Shown in pieces: positions 26,898 through 55,744 of a DNA stretch of 64,000 bases. The position numbers were made by a program, and so were the translations under genes. This DNA is from Actinomadura rubteroloni (GTDB taxonomy: Bacteria > Actinomycetota > Actinomycetes > Streptosporangiales > Streptosporangiaceae): the NCBI RefSeq assembly GCF_002911665.1, contig NZ_MTBP01000001.1, positions 806,001-870,000 on the forward strand. Direction: 5' to 3'. A model generated the notes under the pieces. It was given only the letters and a program-made list of their open reading frames with translations, searched no databases and was not told the DNA's origin. Numbering within the stretch: position 1 is the stretch's first letter; each line of letters starts with the position of its first letter.

Positions 26898-28395
26898 CGT
26901 CGTCCCCCGCTTCCTCGCCGGACGGGTTCGCCGCCAGCACGCCGCCGAACGCGAACCGCCGCCGGGTCCGGTCCGGCCGGACCGTGTCGACCACCGCGAC
27001 CTCGGACGTGTCGGTCATCCCGAGGCCGTGCGCGATCTCCAGCAGGCCCAGCAGGTCCACCGGCCGCCGCAGTCGCTCGGCCGCGGCGCGGAACGCGGCG
27101 GCCACGTCGACGCCGTCCGCGTCGCCCGCGTCGTTCGCGAACTCCCCCAGATGCGCCCGCAGCGCGGCGTACTGCGGACCGCCCCACGCGCGGGTGTCGG
27201 CGCCGGGCATGTCTTCTTCGTCCCATTCCTGGAGCGGTGTGGGCGGTCGGGGCGGCCGCAGGTCGCTCAGCGACTGCCGCAACTGCCCGATGTCGGCCAC
27301 CGGCAGGCGGCGCAGCGGCGCGACGTGCGCGCCGCGCCGCGACCCGGGCACCCAGGTGTGGAGGCCGGACATCACGTCCCGCAGCAGCTCGTCCACCTGG
27401 CGGTCCCGCAGCGGGTCGTGGTCGCGCACCTGGGCGGTGATGACGTGCGACGCCTGCCGTTGCGCGGCCAGTACCTCCGCGACGCCCCGCTCGATCCGGC
27501 GCGCGATCTCGGCCAGCTCCCGCCGCTGCGGTTCGGGCATCATGCCGGTGAACCCGTGCCGCAGCACGGTGCGCAGCAGGTTCCACAGATCCTCGATCTG
27601 CGCCGGGTCGCCGATCAGGCGGAGCGCCCCGGCGAACGCGCGGCCCTCCGGCGTCGCGTCCATGATCTGCCGGCCGCGCTCCAGGTACTCGCGCAGCACC
27701 TCACCGGTCGGCCGCACGTCCTGCCGCAGCTCGGCGACGACGTCCCGCTGCATGGCCTTGATCGACTCCGCGACGCGGGCGAAGTCGGCGGGCAGCTCCC
27801 GCGCCAGGTGCAGCACGTTCTCGGCCGCTTCGAGGAGCTGGTCGTCCTCGACGGCGTCCACGGCGCCGCCCCGCTCCAGCCGGGCGAGTTCGCGGCGGCG
27901 CTGGTCGATCTCGGTTTGCAGGCGCGCCATGCGGGCCATCACGTCCGGGTCCGCGTCCCGCGCGAGCCGCTCGACCGCCTCCAGCAGCGTCCGGACCCGC
28001 GACTCCGACACCCTCGTCCGCGCCCCGCCGACCCGTCCGGCCACTTCGAGCGCGCCGACGGCGTGCGCGGACAGCCGGTACACCTCGACGTCGTCGCGGA
28101 CCTGCCGCACCAGCCAGCCCGCGTTCACCCACTGCCTGCACAGGTCGCGGGCGTTCCCCGCGGGCAACGGCTGGTCGTCCGCGTGGCCGTACCCGGCGGC
28201 CCGCAACTGGTCGAGCGCGTCGGCGATCTCCGCGTGGGCGTCCGCCACGGCCACCATCGGACGCTCCGGCGTGAACATCATCGCCAGCACCGTCACGACG
28301 AAGGGCGCGTAGGTCCGGTGGAGCAGGTCGAGCATGGGGCTCTGGAACGCCCGGAGCGCACCCTGGTACGCGCCCTCCACGCCTCTCGTAGCCAT
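26890..28395 (-). CDS. jetA: Wadjet protein JetA (DUF3375, kleisin/MukF-like)
   Basis: This protein has about 501 residues and is the first gene of the operon. It begins [20 protein letters not shown] and matches the DUF3375 pattern: an N-terminal winged-helix region, helical coiled middle ([23 protein letters not shown]) and C-terminal domain ending in an acidic tail. JetA is the kleisin-like subunit that closes the JetC ring. There is no clear ribosome-binding site before ATG 28395, and a TACTCT element eight bases upstream suggests a leaderless transcript. The open frame continues to 28752 but without similarity. Confidence 0.93.
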   Translation of the reverse strand: MATRGVEGAYQGALRAFQSPMLDLLHRTYAPFVVTVLAMMFTPERPMVAVADAHAEIADALDQLRAAGYGHADDQPLPAGNARDLCRQWVNAGWLVRQVRDDVEVYRLSAHAVGALEVAGRVGGARTRVSESRVRTLLEAVERLARDADPDVMARMARLQTEIDQRRRELARLERGGAVDAVEDDQLLEAAENVLHLARELPADFARVAESIKAMQRDVVAELRQDVRPTGEVLREYLERGRQIMDATPEGRAFAGALRLIGDPAQIEDLWNLLRTVLRHGFTGMMPEPQRRELAEIARRIERGVAEVLAAQRQASHVITAQVRDHDPLRDRQVDELLRDVMSGLHTWVPGSRRGAHVAPLRRLPVADIGQLRQSLSDLRPPRPPTPLQEWDEEDMPGADTRAWGGPQYAALRAHLGEFANDAGDADGVDVAAAFRAAAERLRRPVDLLGLLEIAHGLGMTDTSEVAVVDTVRPDRTRRRFAFGGVLAANPSGEEAGDDDE

Positions 28396-28403
28396 CGCCG
28401 AAC

Positions 28404-28409
28404 AGAGTA
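28404..28409 (-). promoter_or_regulatory. Candidate -10 element for a leaderless jet operon transcript
   Basis: On the minus strand, TACTCT (TAnnnT-type -10) ends eight bases before the jetA ATG, and no Shine-Dalgarno sequence is present. That spacing would put the transcription start at or next to the start codon, as in many actinobacterial leaderless mRNAs. This rests on position and motif only. Confidence 0.4.
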
Positions 28410-29540
28410 CGACTTGCGGCGGTGGGCGCGTCCCGAACGTGACGGGTTCCGTGCCCGGTTCCGGAGCGTGCACGGTCGGCGGGCTCGACGAGAACGCTCG
28501 GGAGCGGTGGACGTGCGCCTTGAAAGTCATGGTTCCTCGTCCGAGAAATGTCGGTGGTGGCGGGTCCTCGCCATTGATCGGCGGGTCGCGGCGCACGCCC
28601 CGGATATTCCACTCGGGCGCCGCCGAAGTCGGGAGCGGCCCGGTTCGCGAGGTGCGGACGCCGAGCGAGCGGGACTGTTCGGTGCTTCTCGTCGCCGGAT
28701 AGGTCGCGGTCGAGGAGCGGATCGGGCTCTCTTTCAAGATGGACATGTCCAAACTGAAGCCCGCAAGTGCCGGTGCTGGCAGGTCGGCATCATCGCCGTG
28801 TCGTCCGGTGGTCCGCCGGGCCTGAACACCACCAGTCGGCTCCAGAAAGGTCGGTAGTGGAAACTCGCCGAGCCTTCGAGTTCGACCGTGAACGCGAACG
28901 ACGAAGCCCCGGATCCCAGAAGGGGCCGGGGCTTGCGTTGTGCCTGGTAGGACGGGTCAAACGATGCTTGATTCGAACTCGTGCGGGGCGTTCTCGACGC
29001 GCTGTCCCATGCGGTGAAACGCCGTTCGCGGACGTCCACGCCGCCCCTGACGTGCGGAAACGTTAAACTGTTAGAGGTGCGAGAACGACCGTGAACGAGA
29101 CGGGGATTCCGGCGCCATCTCTGACGGCGAAGGGACGAGCGCGCGGCCTCGGCGATCGCTCATCCGCCTTGCCTCTTCCTGCGATCGTTACCGTGGGCAA
29201 CTGTCGGCGGCCAGCCCTTGCCGCTCGGCGGTCTCTTCGCCGGTCCGTTTCTGGGATACGGCTCTTCAGGCCGGTGGTGTCGCCAGGAAGGGTGTTCTGG
29301 CGGGGATCCGAGTTCGCCGTGTTCTCGCATGTCAGTGCGGAATTTGCCGATAGCTCTTCTTCAGGCCTTTCTGATTGAATTGGCCCGGTAAGTTTGGCTG
29401 TCAGGCTGGTTCCGGATCCGTACCTGGAGACGGGTGCGGCGCAGAGATCCGACGCTTCGCGCGGACGTGGTCGACGGAGGGCCGGAGCTTCAGGCGGTCG
29501 CCGGGCGTGCGGCACGCCGGCGAGCGGCGGCGTTCGGGCA
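28410..29540. other. Long non-coding interval upstream of the Wadjet operon
   Basis: About 1.1 kb has no convincing gene. Open frames here are short, lack ribosome-binding sites, have poor third-position GC bias and resemble nothing I know. The base composition is more mixed than in the flanking genes, which suggests decayed or regulatory DNA. It contains one strong hairpin (28904-28934) and leads into a MarR/GbsR-like gene relic. Confidence 0.55.
28904..28934. terminator. Strong GC-rich hairpin, terminator-like
   Basis: Perfect 9-base arms AAGCCCCGG (28904-28912) and CCGGGGCTT (28926-28934) enclose a 13-base loop that can pair further (CCC/GGG). There is no T-tract, which is common for actinobacterial terminators. 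No gene ends next to it now, so it may be a relic or may end read-through from either side. Confidence 0.5.
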
Positions 29541-29690
29541 GGTCCGGCGAGACGGTGGCGCGGGTGCTGGTCTGCCGCTGCACGACCGATCCGGCAGCGT
29601 CGCCGCGTCCGAAGTCGGCCGGCGGCTCCAGGTCAGCCCCGCGCCCCTCTCCACGTCGATCAGGTTCCTCGAAGGCCGGGACCGGTCCGC
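29540..29690 (+). pseudogene. Remnant of a MarR/GbsR-like winged-helix regulator with a one-base deletion
   Basis: Two frames together give a recognisable wHTH. Frame 2 encodes VARVLVCRCTTD (29555-29590). Frame 1 then continues SGSVAASEVGRR and LQVSPAPLSTSIRFLEGRD (to ~29679). In intact actinobacterial relatives these read straight through (ARVLVCL.TTDSGSLTAAEL..RLQVSPASVSKAIRYLEG). The join at 29588-29592 is GATCCGGC where GATTCCGGC would keep frame, so loss of a single T explains the break. The expected downstream wing and dimerisation parts are missing. It is clearly broken unless the base is a sequencing error, but even then it is truncated. Confidence 0.65.
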
Positions 29691-29716
29691 AGTGAACGCG
29701 GTCCGCCGGCCCGGGT

Positions 29717-29754
29717 CCGGCCCGCCAAGGCCGCCGTGCGGTGCGGCGGGCCGG
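29717..29754 (-). terminator. Hairpin terminator behind the HEXXH-protein gene
   Basis: Perfect 10-base arms CCGGCCCGCC (29717-29726) and GGCGGGCCGG (29745-29754) enclose 18 bases. The structure starts six bases beyond the minus-strand stop at 29761, the expected place for an intrinsic terminator. There is no T-run, as usual in high-GC actinobacteria. It could also block plus-strand transcription from the gene relic. Confidence 0.6.
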
Positions 29755-29760
29755 TGTCGG

Positions 29761-30882
29761 TCAGACGCCCAGGCGGGCCTTGATCTCGCCGAAGAACGGG
29801 ATGTGGCGGTAGTCGCGGGCCTCGGGGTCGTAGTCGGTGTACTGATTGGTGAATGTGAGAAGTTTTCGCTGTACGTCCTCCGCGGGAAGGAAGTGGATCT
29901 CGCTTTCGATTCGTTCGATCTCCCCGAGGAACTCCGCCAGTACAGAGGGAAGCTCGGGGTACAGGCTGATCAAACCTCCGTCGAGTCCGATTCCACCGTG
30001 TTCGGAGAGGTAGTTGAAGAGGAGCTGGGACGCCACCGCGTCGTAGTTCGGACGCGGGATCCCCTCCACCGAATAGCGGAGCAGCCGCTCGGAGAGGATG
30101 TACTCGTACGCGAGCTGCGCCTCGGTCGCGGGCAGGTCGGGGTCATTCAGGCAGGCGAGCATTCCCGAGACGTCCACCCGCAGTTCTTCCAGCCCTGCTA
30201 GAGGCTTCAACTTCTTGATGGGAAGGAACTCCGGGATGGGCATGTCGCCCTGCCGGTGGTGGTACTCGTGCAACCGCACCCACCAGGACGAAGCCTGCTC
30301 GACGGTCTTGTCGTCGATGCCGCGCAGCGCGGGGAAACTCCCGTCCGCCATGACCGCGTCGATCATCTTGCGGGTGATGCGGTTGTGGCGTTCCACGAAC
30401 TTGTCGATGAAGTAGAAGATCATGTCGTCGCCGTGCTGGACGCCGTCGACGTGGTTCTCGGGGAAGAGGGCCACGACCACCCGGGACTTGAACCCCTCCG
30501 AGCACTCCGTGATGTTGACCGGCATGGTGTTGCTCGCGTACCGGGCGGCCAGGTGCGGGTTGGTCGGCAGCGTCTCGTACGTCAGGTACTCCAGCGACAG
30601 GGCGGGGAAGTACGAGGCGTCGAACAGCGAGAAGAGATGGTTGTCCCGCTGCTCGTTGATGTGCGCCTTGACGGCGGACAGACGCGGCTCCGACGGGAGT
30701 TTCCGCAGGTCGTCGGCCAGCGCCCGGGCGATGGGCTGACGGCTCAGGGCGGGCGAGTCCTCGATCTGCTGGGCGAGCCGACCGAGGAAGTCCGGGTCGC
30801 GGAAGGACTCGCGCGACTCCTTGATCTTCTCGCGGATCTGGTTGACCTCTTCGATTACCTCGGATGCCGTGCTGTGTGACAT
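29761..30882 (-). CDS. Uncharacterised protein with an HEXXH motif
   Basis: This 373-residue soluble protein is of a family I cannot name. It is not very hydrophobic and has no signal peptide or membrane segment. Residues 205-209 read HEYHH, an HEXXH zinc-site pattern in the context WWVRLHEYHHRQGDMP. Downstream, Glu232/Glu233 and Asp237 in GLEELRVDVSGM could supply a third metal ligand, as in gluzincins. The N-terminal 60 residues form a charged helix. It transcribes away from the AT-less PKS/NRPS genes across a ~690-base divergent promoter region and is followed by its own terminator. It could be a metalloprotease or metal-dependent hydrolase tied to the biosynthetic locus; this is inference from one motif and location. 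Confidence 0.75.
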   Translation of the reverse strand: MSHSTASEVIEEVNQIREKIKESRESFRDPDFLGRLAQQIEDSPALSRQPIARALADDLRKLPSEPRLSAVKAHINEQRDNHLFSLFDASYFPALSLEYLTYETLPTNPHLAARYASNTMPVNITECSEGFKSRVVVALFPENHVDGVQHGDDMIFYFIDKFVERHNRITRKMIDAVMADGSFPALRGIDDKTVEQASSWWVRLHEYHHRQGDMPIPEFLPIKKLKPLAGLEELRVDVSGMLACLNDPDLPATEAQLAYEYILSERLLRYSVEGIPRPNYDAVASQLLFNYLSEHGGIGLDGGLISLYPELPSVLAEFLGEIERIESEIHFLPAEDVQRKLLTFTNQYTDYDPEARDYRHIPFFGEIKARLGV

Positions 30883-31573
30883 GGCAGTGGCAGGCCTTCT
30901 TTGGATGGGGTGCTTGCACGTGAGAGGGGCCGGCCGCGCTCGGCGAACGCGGCGGCCGGGCGCCGACGGGGAGGGTCCCGCGGCGTGGGTCCGGTGGGTC
31001 GGTCACGCTCCCGGGGGCGGCCGGGACGCCGGCGGGACGGCCGTTAACGGCAAGTGAAGCAACCTCCCCGTCGGGGGGTCGCCGAGCCTCTGCCAATACC
31101 GCCGGTATCGCTACAGGTCACGGCGCCCGTCTTGACGAACAACAGATCATCCGGCCTTGGCGCAGCCGATTCGTGCGCGGTGAAGAGGTGGTGACGGCGC
31201 CTCGGATCGGTTCCACTTCGAGTGCACGGCCGATCGGTCACGATAAATACGGAAGTTAGGCTCCTGTTGTTCACTTCTATCGTGGCCAGTTGTGATCCCG
31301 GAATTCGCGCCTCACCATAACCTAGAATCGCAATCGGAAGTCGGGTGATCCATGTCACATTGAAGCGCAAAGGGCTGTGATTGATACTTCCAAAGGTTGC
31401 CCGAAGGCCGATGGTGTTAATTCGTCATTCGCACGTGGGCTGACCTCGGGAAATGCCTTATTGGGTCGTTGATCCATTACGGAGAGTGCCCGGGGTCCGC
31501 TTTTGTGTGTTCGTTGAACGGGCAATCTCCAGCGATTTCGACGGCGGCGGCACGCCGTCCCGGGAAGGACCCG
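30883..31573. promoter_or_regulatory. Divergent promoter region before the NRPS-PKS gene
   Basis: This ~690-base space between the HEXXH gene (minus) and the megasynthase gene (plus) has no credible gene. GC content drops noticeably from ~31230 to 31480 compared with the flanks. A 13-base palindrome ATACCGCCGGTAT lies at 31096-31108. A looser inverted pair, GATCGG (31205-31210) and CCGATC (31230-31235), is followed by GATAAATA at 31242-31249, a possible -10 element. It is likely the main control point of the second biosynthetic locus. Confidence 0.5.
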
Positions 31574-52759
<21,186 letters not shown>

Positions 52760-52767
<8 letters not shown>

Positions 52768-54241
52768 TGCCGAAGAGTTCGACGTCATCGTGGTCGGTGG
52801 CGGGCCCGGCGGTTCCACGCTGGCCGCCCTGGTCGCCAAGCAGGGACATTCGGTGCTGGTCCTGGAGAAGGAGCACTTCCCGCGGTACCAGATCGGCGAG
52901 TCGCTCCTGCCGTCGACGATCCACGGCGTCTGCCGCCTGACGGGCGCGGCGGACGCGCTGGCGAAGGCCGGCTTCCCGCTGAAGAAGGGCGGGACGTTCC
53001 GCTGGGGCGCGAACCCGGAGCCGTGGACGTTCTCGTTCGCGGTGTCCCCGCAGATGGCGGGACCGACCTCGACCGCCTACCAGGTCGAGCGGTCGAAGTT
53101 CGACAAGATCCTGCTCGACAACGCCCGCGAGCGCGGGGCGCGCGTCCAGGAGGGCTGCTCGGTCCTGGACCTGCTGGAGGACGGCGACCGCGTCACCGGC
53201 GTCCGGTACACCGACGACCAGGGCGCGGAGCGGCGGGCGACGGCGAAGTACGTGGTCGACGCGTCCGGCAACAAGAGCCGGCTCCACGACAAGGTGGGCG
53301 GCAAGCGCGAGTACTCCGAGTTCTTCCGCAACCTCGCCCTCTTCGGGTACTTCACCGGGGGCAAGCGGCTTCCCGAGCCGACGCGCTACAACATCCTCTG
53401 CGTCGCGTTCGAGAGCGGCTGGTTCTGGTACATCCCGCTGAGCGACTCGCTGACCAGCGTCGGCGCGGTCGTGCGGCGCGACATGGCCGAGAAGGTCCAG
53501 GGCGACCCCGAGACGGCGCTGAACGACCTGATCGCCGAGTGCCCGATGATCGCGGACTTCCTGTCCCCCGCCGAGCGGGTGACGACCGGCCAGTACGGCG
53601 AGATCCGCGTCCGCAAGGACTACTCCTACCACCAGACGGAGTTCTGGCGGCCGGGGCTCGTCCTCATCGGCGACGCGGCCTGCTTCGTGGACCCGGTCTT
53701 CTCGTCCGGGGTGCACCTGGCGACCTACAGCGCCCTGCTCGCCGCCCGGTCGATCAACAGCGTGCTCGGCGGCGTCCTGGACGAGGAGACGGCGCTGCGG
53801 GAGTTCGAGGCCCGCTACCGGCGCGAGTACGGGGTGTTCTACGAGTTCCTGGTGTCGTTCTACCAGACCCACCAGGCCGAGGGTTCCTACTTCTGGGCGG
53901 CCAAGCAGCTCACCCAGAGCGCCCGGCCGGAGCTGGAGGCGTTCGTGGAGCTGGTCGGCGGCGTCTCCTCGGGCGAGGCCGCCCTCGGCGACGCCGAGAC
54001 CCTCATGAAGCGGCTGGAGCAGCAGTCGGCGGAGTTCGGCTCCGCCGTCGGCGCGACCGGCGGGGACGGCGGCGGCTGGGTGCCGATGATGAACTCCCCG
54101 GTCGTCCGGGACGCGATGGTCGAGGGCTCGAAGGTGCAGTTGCAGGCGATGCTCGGCGAGGACGCCGAGGAGGAGCCGCCGCTGTTCGAGGGCGGTCTCG
54201 TCCCGTCGGCGGACGGGCTGCTCTGGCGGAAGAGCACGTGA
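52760..54241 (+). CDS. Flavin-dependent halogenase, carrier-protein-type (variant B)
   Basis: This 493-residue protein has the FAD motif VVGGGPGGSTLA, the halogenase signature WFWYIPL (WxWxIP-like) near 218-224, and FVDPVFSSGVHLA near 310-322, matching the Fx.Px.Sx.G signature of flavin halogenases. IGESLLPST near 50 is also typical. It resembles CndH/PltA/HalB-type enzymes, which chlorinate or brominate substrates bound to a carrier protein, rather than free-tryptophan halogenases. It uses FADH2, O2 and halide and needs a separate flavin reductase, not seen here. The GTG start at 52760 overlaps the NRPS stop by eight bases. The substrate could be an aromatic or activated-carbon residue on the assembly line; it cannot be fixed from sequence. 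Confidence 0.85.
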
Positions 54242-55680
54242 GCGTGAGCGACCGGCCGCCGGCCGCGCCGGAGGTCCAGGCCGACCCGAAGCGGTTCACC
54301 GCGCTGGCGGTGATCCTCATCGCGGCGTTCATGGACCTGCTGGACGCGACCATCGTCAACGTCGCGGTGCCGAGCATCCAGCGGAACCTCGACGCCGGGT
54401 ACTCGGCCCTCCAGTGGACGATCGCCGCCTACGGCCTGGCCCTGGCGGTGCTGCTGATCACCGGCGGCAGGCTCGGCGACATCTACGGGCGCAAGCGCGT
54501 GTTCCTCGTCGGCATGGCGGCGTTCACGGTGAGCTCGCTGGCCTGCGGGCTGGCGGGCAGCCCGGAGACGCTGATCGTCGCGCGGCTGGCGGCGGGCGCG
54601 GCGGCGGGCCTGATGATCCCGCAGGTCCTCGCGATCATCCATGTCGGGTTCCCGCCGCAGGAGATCGGCAAGGTGATCGGCCTCTACGGGTCGATCACCG
54701 GCCTGGCCGCCGTGCTCGGGCCGGTCCTCGGCGGGTTCCTGGTCCAGATCGACCTGTTCGGCCTCGGCTGGCGCTCGGTGTTCCTGGTGAACGTGCCGGT
54801 GGGCGTCTTCGCGCTCGTCGCGGCGGCCAGGCTGGTGCGGGAGTCGAGGTCGCCGGTGCCGCTCAAGGCGGACCCGGTCGGCATGCTGCTGGCCAGCACG
54901 GGCGTCGGCCTGCTCACCTACGCGCTGATCGAGGGCCGGGCGCGGCACTGGCCGGCCTGGTCGATCGGGGCGATCGCCGCCGCCGTGGTGATCCTCGGCG
55001 TGCTCGTCGCGCACCAGGTGGCGCGGCGGCGGCGCGGCGGCGACCCGCTGGTGGCGCTCGGCCTGTTCCGGGCGCCGGGGTTCGCGGCGGGGCTGCTGGT
55101 GATGCTGATCTTCACCCTGGTGATCTCGGGCTTCGCCGTGGTGTGGACGCTGTTCATGCAGAGCGGCATGGGCTGGTCGCCGATCCACGCGGGCCTGACG
55201 GCGCTGCCCTACTCGTTCGCGGTGGCGGTCGGGGCGACGGTGGCGTTCAAGTCCTTCGTGCCCCGCCTGGGCCGGCGCACGATGATGATCGGCGCGCTGG
55301 TGATGGCGTCCGGGCTGGCCCTGTTCGCCGGGGGGATGGCCTGGGAGGGGACGTCGTTCAACTCGCTGGAGCAGGCGCCCGCCCTGCTGGTCGTCGGGTT
55401 CGGCATGGGCCTGATCGTGGCCCCGCTGACCAACGCGATCCTGTCCGGCGTGCCGCCCCGGGACGCGGGCTCGGCCACCGGACTGATCAACACGGCCGGG
55501 CAGCTCGGCGGCGCCATCGGCGTCGCGCTGGTCGGCCTGGTCTTCGCCCCCGCGCTCGGCGCGCCGTACGACTACCCGGGGCACGGCCAGACCGCCCTGT
55601 GGTGGGCGGTGGCGGGGACGGCCGTCGTATTCGCACTGCTGTTTGGGCTGCCCGCGAACTGGATGCGGCGGCAGGACTGA
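54238..55680 (+). CDS. MFS drug:H+ antiporter, DHA2/EmrB-QacA type (14 TM)
   Basis: This protein has about 480 residues and some 14 hydrophobic segments. Motif A reads GRLGDIYGRKRVFLVG, motif C is GLYGSITGLAAVLGPVLGG, and LDATIVNVAVPSIQ is the EmrB/QacA TM1 signature. It is a proton-coupled multidrug-type exporter in the cytoplasmic membrane. The GTG at 54238 overlaps the halogenase stop (GTGA); GTG 54244 is an alternative. Its place between the halogenase and the next PKS gene makes self-resistance/export of the product its likely role. Confidence 0.92.
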   Translation: MSVSDRPPAAPEVQADPKRFTALAVILIAAFMDLLDATIVNVAVPSIQRNLDAGYSALQWTIAAYGLALAVLLITGGRLGDIYGRKRVFLVGMAAFTVSSLACGLAGSPETLIVARLAAGAAAGLMIPQVLAIIHVGFPPQEIGKVIGLYGSITGLAAVLGPVLGGFLVQIDLFGLGWRSVFLVNVPVGVFALVAAARLVRESRSPVPLKADPVGMLLASTGVGLLTYALIEGRARHWPAWSIGAIAAAVVILGVLVAHQVARRRRGGDPLVALGLFRAPGFAAGLLVMLIFTLVISGFAVVWTLFMQSGMGWSPIHAGLTALPYSFAVAVGATVAFKSFVPRLGRRTMMIGALVMASGLALFAGGMAWEGTSFNSLEQAPALLVVGFGMGLIVAPLTNAILSGVPPRDAGSATGLINTAGQLGGAIGVALVGLVFAPALGAPYDYPGHGQTALWWAVAGTAVVFALLFGLPANWMRRQD

Positions 55681-55744
55681 CGATGCCGGAACGCCGCGCG
55701 GAGGCCCGTTGCTTCCGCGCGGCCCGGCCTGGGGAGGGTGTCTG

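Noticed and set aside
28334..28702. Possible small plus-strand gene upstream of jetA
   Set aside because: It overlaps the jetA start on the other strand, has a low-complexity Gly/Ser/Pro composition and no start signal.
28945..29000. tRNA-like fragment: the minus strand contains GAGTTCGAATC near a strong hairpin, like a T-arm at an integration site
   Set aside because: The five bases on each side of TTCGAAT do not pair beyond one G-C, and no acceptor, D or anticodon arm can be built.
29063..29515. Possible 150-residue minus-strand gene in the intergenic region
   Set aside because: No ribosome-binding site, no similarity recognised, mixed codon use; it overlaps the regulator relic.
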